Assembly: GCF_001465595.2 (NCBI RefSeq)
Contig: NZ_CP013481.2
Location: 124,001-188,000 of the forward strand
Source: Pandoraea apista
GTDB lineage: Bacteria; Pseudomonadota; Gammaproteobacteria; Burkholderiales; Burkholderiaceae
DNA: 64,000 nt
Direction of reading: 5' to 3'
Shown piece by piece: positions 45,180 through 57,333 of the stretch (position 1 is the first letter of the stretch; the number at the start of each line of letters is the position of its first letter). A program made the translations under genes and the position numbers. The notes under the pieces were generated by a model. It did no database searches. It was not told where the DNA came from and was given only the letters and a program-made list of their open reading frames with translations.

Positions 45180-46286
45180 ATGACCGAACTCAAACGTACC
45201 CCGCTCAACGATACGCACCGCGCCGCAGGCGCCCGCATGGTCGACTTCGGCGGCTGGGACATGCCGGTGAACTACGGCTCCCAGATCGAAGAGCACAATG
45301 CCGTGCGCACCGATGCCGGCATGTTCGACGTCTCGCACATGTGCGTGGTCGATCTGCACGGCCCGAGCTGCCGCGAATTCCTGCGCTATGCCGTTGCCAA
45401 CAATGTCGACAAGCTGCAAACCCCGGGCAAGGCGCTCTACACCTGCATGCTCAACCCGAGCGGCGGCGTGATCGACGACCTCATCATCTATTTCATCGCC
45501 GAAGACTGGTTCCGCGTCGTAGTGAACGCGGGCACGGCCGACAAGGATCTTGCCTGGCTCGGTCAGCTCAACGCCCACGGCGACTACAGCCTGACGATCA
45601 CCCCGCGCCGCGATCTGTCGATCGTTGCCGTGCAAGGCCCGAATGCGCGTGCCAAGGTTTGGCAAGCCGTGCCGGGCAGCCAGGCCGCGAGCGAAGCGCT
45701 CAAGCCGTTCAATGCCGCCTTTGCCAAGGACACCGCCTTCGGCGAATTGATGATCGCGCGCACCGGATACACGGGCGAAGACGGCTTCGAAGTCATCGTG
45801 AACGCCGACCACGTGGTGGCCCTGTGGAACGCGCTGGTTGCGGCGGGTGTGCGTCCGGCAGGGTTAGGCGCGCGCGATACGCTGCGCCTGGAAGCCGGCA
45901 TGAATCTGTACGGTCAGGACATGGACGACGACGTATCGCCGCTCGACGCCGGCCTGGGCTGGACGGTCGAGAAGGAGAGCGAGCGCACGTTCGTCGGAAA
46001 GGATTCGCTGCTCGCACGCGGCCAGACGTGGCGCTTCGCGGGCCTCGTACTCGACGGAAAGGGCGGCGTGTTGCGCGCGCATCAGGTCGTGGCGACCGAG
46101 GCGGGCGACGGCGAAATCACCAGCGGCACGTTCAGCCCGAGCCTTCAACAATCGATTGCGTTCGCCCGTCTGCCGAAGGGCGTGCCGGATGGCGCCACCG
46201 TCCATGTGCAAATTCGTGACAAGCAATTGCCCGCACGTGTGGTCAAATTACCTTTCGTGCGTCACGGCAAGGCCGTGGTGGCGTAA
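45180..46286 (+). CDS. gcvT: Glycine cleavage system T protein (aminomethyltransferase)
   Basis: GcvT transfers the methylene group from the lipoyl arm of GcvH to tetrahydrofolate and releases ammonia. The 368-residue product starts [40 protein letters not shown] and has [18 protein letters not shown] and the [22 protein letters not shown] folate-binding region. It is the first gene after the glycine riboswitch and leads gcvT-gcvH-gcvP. Confidence 0.97.
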   Translation: MTELKRTPLNDTHRAAGARMVDFGGWDMPVNYGSQIEEHNAVRTDAGMFDVSHMCVVDLHGPSCREFLRYAVANNVDKLQTPGKALYTCMLNPSGGVIDDLIIYFIAEDWFRVVVNAGTADKDLAWLGQLNAHGDYSLTITPRRDLSIVAVQGPNARAKVWQAVPGSQAASEALKPFNAAFAKDTAFGELMIARTGYTGEDGFEVIVNADHVVALWNALVAAGVRPAGLGARDTLRLEAGMNLYGQDMDDDVSPLDAGLGWTVEKESERTFVGKDSLLARGQTWRFAGLVLDGKGGVLRAHQVVATEAGDGEITSGTFSPSLQQSIAFARLPKGVPDGATVHVQIRDKQLPARVVKLPFVRHGKAVVA

Positions 46287-46355
46287 GTGCCACGGTGCGG
46301 CGACACGAAGTACCGATAACCGAATACCCCAAACACTGAATCCCGGAGCGTCAAC

Positions 46356-46739
46356 ATGGCGAATATCCCCGATAACCTGAAGTACACCGAGTCCGACGAA
46401 TGGGCCCGCCTCGAAGCCGACGGCACCGTGACCGTGGGCATCACCGATTTCGCGCAGGAATCCCTGGGCGACATCGTGTTCGTCGAGCTGCCGGATACCG
46501 GCCGTACCGTGGCTGCCGACGAGGCATCGACCGTGATCGAATCGGTCAAGGCCGCGGCCGACGTTCACTCGCCGGTGAGCGGCGAAATCATCGAGACCAA
46601 CGAGGAAGTGTCGGGCTCGCCGGATCTGGTCAATGCCGATGCTTACGGCAACTGGCTGTTCCGCGTGAAGCCGTCGAACGCTGCCGAGCTGGACAAGCTG
46701 CTCAACGCCGAGCAGTACGCCAAGAAAATCGGCGGCTGA
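46356..46739 (+). CDS. gcvH: Glycine cleavage system H protein (lipoyl carrier)
   Basis: GcvH carries the aminomethyl group on a lipoyl arm between GcvP, GcvT and the L protein. The 127-residue product has the lipoyl lysine Lys65 in [17 protein letters not shown] and the family's [18 protein letters not shown] stretch. Length is typical. It lies 69 bases after gcvT. Confidence 0.97.
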   Translation: MANIPDNLKYTESDEWARLEADGTVTVGITDFAQESLGDIVFVELPDTGRTVAADEASTVIESVKAAADVHSPVSGEIIETNEEVSGSPDLVNADAYGNWLFRVKPSNAAELDKLLNAEQYAKKIGG

Positions 46740-46857
46740 TGCCCACAAACGATGCCGCGAGCGCCTCGGCTCTCCCGGCATCGTTTGCGCCGACTTTGCG
46801 TTTGCCGTTCGCAATACCCCGCCGTCACTTGCCGTGATCGAACGAGAGATTTGACCC

Positions 46858-49785
<2,928 letters not shown>

Positions 49786-49810
49786 ATCGTCGCAAAATCT
49801 CGACAAACGG

Positions 49811-49841
49811 GGGCTGGCAGAAACATTGCCGGCCCTTTTTT
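49811..49841 (+). terminator. Rho-independent terminator after gcvP
   Basis: A 9-pair stem (GGGCTGGCA 49811-49819, TGCCGGCCC 49827-49835, one T-G pair) followed by six T closes the gcv operon. Confidence 0.9.
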
Positions 49842-49924
49842 GTCTCTATGGATGTAACCCGGATACGTCAGCCTGACGGTATTCGTTGCGTCACAAATAT
49901 GTTTTAGAACTTCAGGAAAGCCCC

Positions 49925-51328
49925 ATGGCCGTTTCAGTTTTCGATTTGTTCAAGATCGGTATCGGACCGTCGAGTTCGCATACCGTGGGGCCAATGCGCG
50001 CGGCGCTGATGTTTGTACAGGGATTGGAGCGCGACGGCCTGTTGCCGCAGGTGGCGGCGGTGCGTGCCGAGTTGTACGGCTCGCTTGGCGCTACGGGCAA
50101 GGGGCACGGTACCGACAAGGGCGTGCTGCTCGGTTTCATGGGAGAAGCCCCCGATACGGTCGATCCGTCGACGATTGCGGAGCGTCTGGCGGCGTTGCGT
50201 CGCACGAAGGTGCTGTCGATTCTCGGCAAGCACGAGGTGCCGTTCGTCGAGAAGGAGCACATGGTGTTTTACCGTCGCGAGGCGATGGCCGAACACCCGA
50301 ACGGCATGAAGTTCCATGCGTTCGACGGCGCGGGCAACAAGCTGCGCGAAGGGCGCTACCTGTCGGTCGGTGGCGGGTTCGTGGTAACAGCGGGGGCGTC
50401 GAACGCGCAGGTGCTCGCCGCGCACGATCAATTGCCGTATCCGTTCCGCACGGGCAAGGAACTGCTGGAGATGTGCCGTGCGAGCGGCAAGAGCATCGCC
50501 CAGTTGATGTGGGAGAACGAGAAGGTCTGGCATCACGGCGAGACGGCGGAAGAGGATATTCGTCGCGGCTTGCTCAATATCTGGCACGTGATGCAGTCGT
50601 GTGTGACGCGCGGTTGCGGGATCGGTAACGACGAGGCCGATGGCGAACTGCCGGGGCCGCTGCATGTGCGGCGTCGCGCGCCGGAACTGTACCGTCAACT
50701 GACGCAACGCGCCGAGCGTACGTTATCCGATCCGCTGTCGGTCATGGACTGGGTGAACCTGTACGCCATTGCCGTGAATGAAGAGAACGCAGCAGGCGGA
50801 CGCGTGGTGACGGCGCCGACGAACGGTGCCGCCGGCATCATCCCGTCGGTGCTGCATTATTACGACCGCTTCGTACATGGCGCCAACGAGCAGGGCGTGA
50901 TCGACTTCCTGCTGACTGCGGGTGCGATCGGTATTCTCTACAAGCTCAACGCGTCGATCTCAGGCGCCGAAGTGGGTTGCCAGGGCGAAGTCGGCGTGGC
51001 GTGTTCGATGGCTGCCGGGGCGCTTGCTGCGGTGCAGGGGGGGACGGTCGAGCAAGTCGAGAATGCGGCGGAAATCGGCATGGAGCATAACCTTGGCCTG
51101 ACGTGTGACCCCGTCGGCGGACTGGTGCAGATTCCGTGCATCGAGCGTAATGCCATGGCGTCGGTGAAGGCAGTGAACGCGGCGCGCATGGCGTTGCGCG
51201 GCGACGGTGCGCACTATGTGTCGCTCGATTCCGTCATCAAGACGATGCGTGAGACCGGTGCCGACATGAAGACGAAATACAAGGAAACGGCACGCGGCGG
51301 GCTGGCGGTGAATATCGTGGAGTGCTGA
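49925..51328 (+). CDS. sdaA: L-serine ammonia-lyase (dehydratase)
   Basis: SdaA converts serine to pyruvate and ammonia with a [4Fe-4S] cluster. The 467-residue single-chain type starts [24 protein letters not shown] and has [13 protein letters not shown]. Cluster-type cysteines are visible in [22 protein letters not shown] and [17 protein letters not shown]. It lies after the gcv terminator, so it is a separate unit, but its product continues the pathway: glycine can be turned to serine and then to pyruvate. Confidence 0.96.
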   Translation: MAVSVFDLFKIGIGPSSSHTVGPMRAALMFVQGLERDGLLPQVAAVRAELYGSLGATGKGHGTDKGVLLGFMGEAPDTVDPSTIAERLAALRRTKVLSILGKHEVPFVEKEHMVFYRREAMAEHPNGMKFHAFDGAGNKLREGRYLSVGGGFVVTAGASNAQVLAAHDQLPYPFRTGKELLEMCRASGKSIAQLMWENEKVWHHGETAEEDIRRGLLNIWHVMQSCVTRGCGIGNDEADGELPGPLHVRRRAPELYRQLTQRAERTLSDPLSVMDWVNLYAIAVNEENAAGGRVVTAPTNGAAGIIPSVLHYYDRFVHGANEQGVIDFLLTAGAIGILYKLNASISGAEVGCQGEVGVACSMAAGALAAVQGGTVEQVENAAEIGMEHNLGLTCDPVGGLVQIPCIERNAMASVKAVNAARMALRGDGAHYVSLDSVIKTMRETGADMKTKYKETARGGLAVNIVEC

Positions 51329-51349
51329 TAGTTTCATTGTGGTAGATGG

Positions 51350-51383
51350 AAAAAGCCGTGTGGTGAGAGCCACACGGCTTTTT
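51350..51383 (+). terminator. Strong terminator after sdaA
   Basis: A 14-pair perfect stem (51350-51363 with 51370-51383, from AAAAAGCCGTGTGG) with a six-base loop and flanking A and T runs. Confidence 0.95.
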
Positions 51384-51790
51384 CATTTTGCAGCGACAAC
51401 GATGAATACGGCCCCGGCGCTTTGAAGTGGAGACATGCAACGACGGCGTATAGGCCAGTTACGCGCCCCCCGTTCTACAACCATATTCGGGCAAACGTGC
51501 TGCTTCGATTCCGTACAGATGTTCGCGACGCCGGATTTGACGAAGTGTCGTAAGGGGCAGGGCTGGCGATTTACCAACGATCAACGGCGTTGAGAAGGTG
51601 CTGCAGTTTTTCACAACGCGCCTTTCTCATTTCGAGACGCGGCTTCGGTATTTGAGCTCACCCAAAAAATTAATCGGTCAAATCCTAACCCTAAAGCCAG
51701 CCGTTCAACCCAGAATGTCCACTTTCCATGTTGCTGCAACCGCCGACGCCCCGTGCAACGCGCTTGCAAGCCGTTCCGAGGGGCATGTCA
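51384..51790 (+). other. Gap upstream of the first PilV-like gene
   Basis: About 400 bases without a convincing gene; base composition drops in GC toward the PilV-like gene (for example CCCAAAAAATTAATCGG at 51661). The last 60 bases before the ATG at 51791 look weakly similar to the corresponding region before the second PilV-like gene, as if the leader had been duplicated with the coding sequence. No clear sigma-70 pair was found. Confidence 0.4.
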
Positions 51791-53617
51791 ATGCAAAGCA
51801 AGCAGTCCGGCATTTTTCTGATCTCTGCCGCCATCGCCGTGGGTGTGGCTGGCATGCTGATTACGTTCTGGGGCGTCAACTACACGCGTCAATTACGTGT
51901 AGAGCGTGCGGAGCGAGTCGGTGAGTCGCTGAAGGTCATGGGTGATGCGACGCAGAGCTTCGCCGTGATGTATCACGATCGTCTGAGCAGGCTGTTCGAG
52001 AAGGACGAATCGTTCGCCATCGGTGACGTGAAGTTCTCGGTCGAAGCTGACGACTCATCACGCGTACTGCGAAACTTGTCTGCGGAGAATCTGATCAAGG
52101 TCATGAATATTCGGGGCGTTGCAAGCCGGCCCCCGAACGGCATGGGTGATTACGCCATTCGCGTGTATCAGGACTGTGTCAAAAGCCGGTGTGATATCAA
52201 AACGCTGGTGTATCTCACTGAGCCCATCAAGCGCACCTATTCGAACGCTCCCGATTACGATGCCGCCGTCACCGCGATGCGAAAGATCGGCACGTTGGGC
52301 GGTATGTCACGGCAAGACGCGCCGGATCAATTCCGTTTTCTCGATAATGACGGTGCAGAACGCACGGTGGTAAATCCGGCTGCGAAACCCGGTCTGATCG
52401 CTGTGCGCGGCGGACACCAGACAAGTGCAATGGACACCCTGCTCAGTCTCGATGGACGTAAGTCGATGACGGGGAATCTGAATCTGGAAGATAAAAACAG
52501 CGGCAACACAGGGGCCGTGACCAATCACGATATTGTCGGTGCCGGCAATATCATGGGGGAAGGAAAGATCCGAATGGGCAGTCTCGACGTGGGGAGTGCG
52601 TCGATCAAGGGCACGCTGAATCTGGGGTCGAAACAGAACGATAAGGTGGTCAATAACAATATCGTCAATGCGGGAGACATCGAAGGTTCGGGTCAATTGA
52701 CAATGGCTGGCCTTCAGGTGGGCAGCGCAACGGTCGGTGCCCTCACTGCCACAAAGGGGGCGACGATTAGTGGCAAGCTGGACCTGCGGAACAATGACAT
52801 CGACGGCGCCAATGCTGTGGAAGCGAAGTCGGTTCGAGCGGGAAATGTCGAGTCGCGATCATTGAAGTCGACGTCGGGTGTGGTTGAACTCGGCCAGGCT
52901 GTTGCGGAAGGGTCGGAATGTGACGTCTTGGGAATCGGTCGCGACGGCACCGGAAGAATCTTGTCCTGCCAGCAAGAAAGTGGCAACAAGTGGAAGTGGA
53001 AGCTCTCGACGCTATCCGCCCCGGTTACGAAAGATGTGGTGCCTCAGCCCGTGATTAAACAGATCATTGAAGACAATCGCGGTGACGGATTGTATATCTC
53101 AAGCTTCACCATTCCAGGTCCCAAGCGGGACAAAGACGCCGTTGGGTTTCCGCTTCTTCTCGGTAGCAAGGGGGGCGTTTGCAAAGCTGAGAGCGGTGCT
53201 TTTGTCATGCTCTATGACTACTGGGACACGGGGCGTCGAGACACTTGGGGTTACGAACATGTTGGCTTTCAAGTCCAGCACGGCGAAGGACCGGGGAGGA
53301 TGATGTGTCTCACCAAGGGGCGGATTGCGTACATGCAACTCGGTGGCTATGAGATTGCGAAGGGCAGCACCGTGAGGACCCGTGTGGGCGGTCAGTTCTT
53401 CATCGGCCATTGGACGCGCGGTAAAAATAAGGACGACGGGTCGAGCGGCTATTCGGGTGAACTAGGTTCTTACTTTTACTTGCCCCAGGGGCACGCGGAC
53501 TTCGATGCCGAGTTGCGGAAATTTCTTGTGATGCCCACTTCGGGATCGCAGGGGATATATGCAGGGTCCGTGTCCATGGTGCAATCCAACGACGGCTATT
53601 GGCGATCGCTGTTCTGA
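51791..53617 (+). CDS. PilV/shufflon-adhesin-like protein A
   Basis: This 608-residue protein has a short basic N-terminus and hydrophobic helix at 8-30 (SGIFLISAAIAVGVAGMLITFW), like a type IV pilin-type leader but without the usual Glu at +5. A coiled part follows (31-60), then a pilin-like domain. Residues 245-360 hold about three degenerate repeats of the form NxDIVGAGNI-xGxGKIxMxxLxVxSA, likely a beta stalk. At 376-404 it has the PilV-type junction (CDVLGIGRDGTGRILSCQ ... WKWK), and then a unique C-terminal head of about 200 residues. The start ATG at 51791 has a GAGGGG site at 51778-51783 and aligns with the paralogue at 55570. Codon and GC use differ from the neighbours, suggesting transfer. 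Confidence 0.7.
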   Translation: MQSKQSGIFLISAAIAVGVAGMLITFWGVNYTRQLRVERAERVGESLKVMGDATQSFAVMYHDRLSRLFEKDESFAIGDVKFSVEADDSSRVLRNLSAENLIKVMNIRGVASRPPNGMGDYAIRVYQDCVKSRCDIKTLVYLTEPIKRTYSNAPDYDAAVTAMRKIGTLGGMSRQDAPDQFRFLDNDGAERTVVNPAAKPGLIAVRGGHQTSAMDTLLSLDGRKSMTGNLNLEDKNSGNTGAVTNHDIVGAGNIMGEGKIRMGSLDVGSASIKGTLNLGSKQNDKVVNNNIVNAGDIEGSGQLTMAGLQVGSATVGALTATKGATISGKLDLRNNDIDGANAVEAKSVRAGNVESRSLKSTSGVVELGQAVAEGSECDVLGIGRDGTGRILSCQQESGNKWKWKLSTLSAPVTKDVVPQPVIKQIIEDNRGDGLYISSFTIPGPKRDKDAVGFPLLLGSKGGVCKAESGAFVMLYDYWDTGRRDTWGYEHVGFQVQHGEGPGRMMCLTKGRIAYMQLGGYEIAKGSTVRTRVGGQFFIGHWTRGKNKDDGSSGYSGELGSYFYLPQGHADFDAELRKFLVMPTSGSQGIYAGSVSMVQSNDGYWRSLF

Positions 53618-53715
53618 TTAGGCACATGATGTATATGGCGATCGCTTCGCGAGCGTCATATGACAGACACATTTCCTGGTTAATCTACGTGCCGATGTCT
53701 CCTTGCCTTGTCTTT

Positions 53716-53747
53716 AAGCCGCGCGGCGTTTGCCGGGCGGCTTTTTT
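53716..53747 (+). terminator. Terminator after PilV-like gene A
   Basis: A 7-pair outer stem (AAGCCGC 53716-53722, GCGGCTT 53737-53743) with an inner GGC/GCC helix is followed by a T-run (TTTTTTCTTG). Confidence 0.8.
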
Positions 53748-53886
53748 CTTGTTCCGCAGTTGCGTATAGGACTTGACGGAAAAATCTTCTGCTTTTTATC
53801 GTGCTGGGCCAAATCTTGAGATTCTTCGTCGCCTGCCTTTTGTATTTGAGAGGGCTAAAGCGTTATAGCGATCGGAGACACATGAC

Positions 53887-55326
53887 ATGGAAAGCTGGCT
53901 CAAGCCGTTGGTCGATATCGTCGGTGGGGTGCTGTCGGGATACCCTCTTGTAGTCGCTTTGCTGGGGGCGGGGCTGTACTTCACCGCCCGGTTCGGCGGG
54001 ATTCAGATTCGGGCGCTCTGGCATAGCGCCTGCCTGTTACGCACTTCCGGGACTACGTCGGGGATATCGCCATTTCAGGCGTTTGCCACGGGGCTGGCGA
54101 GTCGTGTCGGCACCGGCAATATTGCCGGCGTAGCGGTCGCCCTGACAATTGGCGGACCGGGTGCCATTTTCTGGATGTGGACGACCGCGCTGCTCGGTAT
54201 GGCGTCGGCATTCGTCGAATCGACATTAGCGCAAATTTTCAAGGTTCCACACCCCGACAATACCTTTCGAGGCGGTCCGGCGTATTACATTCAGATGGGC
54301 CTCGGCTCGCGCAAATTCGGCATTATTTTTGCGCTGGCGCTACTCTTCACTTTCGGTTTCGCCCTGAACTCCGTGCAGTCGCACTCGATTGCCGAGGCGC
54401 TCGAAGCGTCGTTCGGCTGGGAGCGCACATGGATCGGCATTGCGCTGGTGTTGATGACGGCGCCGATCGTTTATGGCGGTGTGCGACGCGTGGCACGTTT
54501 TGCGCAGTGGATCGTGCCGGTGATGGCGATCGCCTATGTCGGGCTTGCCGTGTACATTTGCATCGTCAATATCGAGCAGATCCCCGGCATGATTTCGATG
54601 ATCCTGCGGCACGCCTTCGGGCTTGAGCCCGCTGCGGGCGGTATTGCCGGCTATGCGGTGAGTCAGGCGGTGTTGATGGGGGTCAAGCGCGGTCTCTTCT
54701 CCAATGAAGCGGGCATGGGCAGCGCGCCCAATGCCGCAGCGGTGGCGACAACCCGGCATCCGGTACAGCAAGGGCTGATGCAAATGCTCGGTGTGTTCTT
54801 CGACACGATGGTGGTGTGCTCGGCAACGGCATTCATGATTCTGCTCTCGGGTGAGTTCATGCCGGGCGCCGCGCCCGAAGGCGCCGTACTCACACAACGC
54901 GCGCTGGCGGCTCACGTGGGCAACTGGGCGGTTGTCTTCACCGGGATCACCGTGTTCTTCCTCGCGTACTCGAGCGTACTCGGCAACTACGCCTATGCCG
55001 AAGTGAACATGGACTACCTGACACAACGTCCCTGGATTCTCAATATCTTTCGTGCACTGGTGCTCCTGGCGGTGATGCTCGGCGCAGTCGCCAGCCTGCC
55101 ATTGGTATGGAGCTTGGCGGACGTTGGCACGGCTTTGATGGCGTTTATCAATCTCGTCGCCATCGGCATGCTGATGAAGTATGCATTGATCGCATGGCGA
55201 GACTATCAGGCGCAGCGCAAGGCGGGTGTTGCTGAACCGGTCTTTACGCACGACGTGTTGCCCCCGGAAATGCGAGAGCGTCTGTCAAAAGATGTTTGGC
55301 GTGCCGAGCGGAGCGATGAGCGTTGA
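53887..55326 (+). CDS. Sodium:alanine/glycine symporter (AGCS family)
   Basis: This 479-residue integral membrane protein has about ten hydrophobic segments. It carries AGCS hallmarks: GGIQIRALWHS, ISPFQAFATGLASRVGTGNIAGVA, GGPGAIFWMW, FSNEAGMGSAPNAAA and ALAYSSVLGNYAYAE-like FLAYSSVLGNYAYAE. It would import alanine or glycine with sodium. It lies between the two PilV-like genes with terminators on both sides, so it is probably a separate unit; glycine uptake would fit the nearby gcv operon. Confidence 0.93.
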   Translation: MESWLKPLVDIVGGVLSGYPLVVALLGAGLYFTARFGGIQIRALWHSACLLRTSGTTSGISPFQAFATGLASRVGTGNIAGVAVALTIGGPGAIFWMWTTALLGMASAFVESTLAQIFKVPHPDNTFRGGPAYYIQMGLGSRKFGIIFALALLFTFGFALNSVQSHSIAEALEASFGWERTWIGIALVLMTAPIVYGGVRRVARFAQWIVPVMAIAYVGLAVYICIVNIEQIPGMISMILRHAFGLEPAAGGIAGYAVSQAVLMGVKRGLFSNEAGMGSAPNAAAVATTRHPVQQGLMQMLGVFFDTMVVCSATAFMILLSGEFMPGAAPEGAVLTQRALAAHVGNWAVVFTGITVFFLAYSSVLGNYAYAEVNMDYLTQRPWILNIFRALVLLAVMLGAVASLPLVWSLADVGTALMAFINLVAIGMLMKYALIAWRDYQAQRKAGVAEPVFTHDVLPPEMRERLSKDVWRAERSDER

Positions 55327-55375
55327 TAACGGCTTCATCCAACTTGGGCATTTGACATTCCGTCGGCAGCCGAAC

Positions 55376-55407
55376 GATGAGAAAGGTCGCGTGGCCTTTC
55401 ATCTTTT
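55376..55407 (+). terminator. Probable terminator after the AGCS symporter
   Basis: An imperfect stem (GATG plus AAAGG paired with CCTTT plus CATC, two-base bulge) ends at 55403 and is followed by TTTT and a second T-run. Confidence 0.6.
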
Positions 55408-55569
55408 GGTTTTCACTTCTGTAATCGACCTCATTGATGAAAGGTTAACGGGCATTTCCCGATCCTCGAACGAGTCATTTCCCTGACAATGCCAAATTTC
55501 AACGATCTGGCAATCTCCGGCACGCGATGCCGCGCTCGTTTGCCGGGCCACTCAAATAAGAGCACGTCA

Positions 55570-57189
55570 ATGCGACGAAACCAATCCGGGATCTTTCTCA
55601 TCTCCGCCGCAATGGCGATTGCGCTGGTCGGCATGCTGATTACGTTCTGGGGGGTAAATCAGATTCGGCAGATTCAGGTTGAGCGAGCCGAGCGCGTTGG
55701 GCATGGGCTCAAGATCATTGGCAACGCAGCAGACACGTTCGTTGCGAAGTACTACAAAGAGATCGAAGCGACGTTATCGGCACCCCAAGGGAGCTTTATC
55801 GTCAAAGGGTACAAGTTCACTCACGTACCACCGTCTTCGTCATTCGATTACTCGTACATTGGAAACCTGGATGCGTTATCGCTCGTCAAGGTGCTGGATC
55901 TTTCCGGTGCGGGAACCAAACCGCCGCACGGCCTGGGCGACTACGAGATCCGTGTGTATCGGAAGTGTGACGGCGAAAAACCGCCAAATTGCCAGATCAA
56001 TTCGCTCACTTATCTCACTGAGCCGGCAAAGCGCGCCTATTCGTCTTCGCCCGACTACGCCTTCGCTGCGATTGTCGCGAAGACGGTCGGTGTCTTTGGC
56101 GGCACGTCGACAATCGACCGGCCGCAGGAATTTCGATTCGTCGATGAGAATATGCAGCCGATTCCCGATGCTGTCCCGAATCCGTCGGGCAAGCCCGGAT
56201 TGGTCGCCATGCGCGGCGGCTTCCTGACACACAGTTTGGATGTCAATGTCAGGCGAGACGGATCGCGCAATATCACGGGCGATCTGGATTTTCAGAGCGG
56301 TAGTACGAATCAGAGCATCAAAGGCATCAAGGACATCGTTGGTGTAGGAAAGCTCGACATGACGGAGTTGGAGATCCGAGGTAAGGCGACCATCAAAGGC
56401 CCGTTGCATCTAAGTGACGAAAAGGGGCAGAACAGGCAGAACATCATTGGGGCGCGCAATATCGAAGGCGATGGCACGCTGAAGATGAGCGGCCTTGATG
56501 TATCGGATGCGAAGGTGACAGGCGACGCGACGATCGTCGGTCAACTGACGGCGAACAGCGGAGCAACCGTCGGCGGAGCACTGAAAATGCAACGCAACGA
56601 TATCGAGGGTGCGGGGCAGGTGAAGGCCGACCGGTTCCATTCGGACTCGGGCATCATTCGGCTGGATAAATCGCACAGCGAGAACAACGCTTGCCAGGAA
56701 GGCGCAATCGGACGGGATCACAACGGCAAGATGCTCTCGTGCCAGAGGTCCGGTGGCAAATGGACATGGCAACTCGCTCGTACCACGGAGTACATCGAGA
56801 AAGTTGTGGTAACGGAGGTCGAACGGGTTGTCGAGAAAGAGAAACCCGTGGTCATGGCGAAATGGACGCAGACGTACAAGGGGTGCAACGGCTATAGAAG
56901 GCCAGTCGGGAGCAGTTGGCGCTGGAGTGGCTACTTTGGGAAAATCGATAACGCACAGTTTTGCATCATCGTCGCGAAAGGATGGTGTGACGCCAGCGCG
57001 TTCGGATACTGGGACAACGCCGGCGTGTATAACGTTGACGAAAGGGGATACCCGGACAGTTCCGGTACCCCCTACGTGTTCTTCGGAAACACCTATGGCG
57101 AGTTGATGTGCGGCTTCAGGTCAAGCGAAGAGGCGCTCGCGGGGGGCTTCACGATTTGCAAGGCAAACAACTGCGAGTCGCAATATTGA
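55570..57189 (+). CDS. PilV/shufflon-adhesin-like protein B
   Basis: This 539-residue protein is a paralogue of the one at 51791. It shares the N-terminal helix (SGIFLISAAMAIALVGMLITFWGVN), the VERAERVG-type segment, the YLTEPAKRAYSSSPDY pilin-like core, three degenerate beta repeats at about 250-350, and the junction CQEGAIGRDHNGKMLSCQ ... KWTWQ at 375-401. The C-terminal part is unrelated to paralogue A: a Glu/Val/Lys-rich stalk (403-428) and then a head with six Cys. The start ATG at 55570 is preceded by an AAGAG-type site. A 23-base stretch in the leader is identical to paralogue A. Probably exported and surface-displayed; the pilus it belongs to is not in the window. Confidence 0.7.
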   Translation: MRRNQSGIFLISAAMAIALVGMLITFWGVNQIRQIQVERAERVGHGLKIIGNAADTFVAKYYKEIEATLSAPQGSFIVKGYKFTHVPPSSSFDYSYIGNLDALSLVKVLDLSGAGTKPPHGLGDYEIRVYRKCDGEKPPNCQINSLTYLTEPAKRAYSSSPDYAFAAIVAKTVGVFGGTSTIDRPQEFRFVDENMQPIPDAVPNPSGKPGLVAMRGGFLTHSLDVNVRRDGSRNITGDLDFQSGSTNQSIKGIKDIVGVGKLDMTELEIRGKATIKGPLHLSDEKGQNRQNIIGARNIEGDGTLKMSGLDVSDAKVTGDATIVGQLTANSGATVGGALKMQRNDIEGAGQVKADRFHSDSGIIRLDKSHSENNACQEGAIGRDHNGKMLSCQRSGGKWTWQLARTTEYIEKVVVTEVERVVEKEKPVVMAKWTQTYKGCNGYRRPVGSSWRWSGYFGKIDNAQFCIIVAKGWCDASAFGYWDNAGVYNVDERGYPDSSGTPYVFFGNTYGELMCGFRSSEEALAGGFTICKANNCESQY

Positions 57190-57268
57190 GGCCATATGAT
57201 GATTCCTTTGAATTGCTATGCTGACCCGCCAGGGGGCTTCTTTTCGGCCGCGGTGGCACACTTCAAAC

Positions 57269-57303
57269 ACAAGGGCCGGTGAGTCATCCTCACCGGCCCT
57301 TGT
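57269..57303. terminator. Convergent hairpin between PilV-like gene B and the Liv-type gene
   Basis: A 15-pair perfect stem (57269-57283 with 57289-57303) and a five-base loop. T-runs on either side are short, so strength is uncertain. Confidence 0.75.
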
Positions 57304-57333
57304 TGATGGTGCTGCTATCGAAGCGTCGTCAGC

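Noticed and set aside
55576..55590. CCAATCCGG-like string near the start of PilV-like gene B, recalling the shufflon recombination site core
   Set aside because: It lies in the constant leader, not at the head junction, has no inverted partner, and the resemblance is from memory of one consensus.
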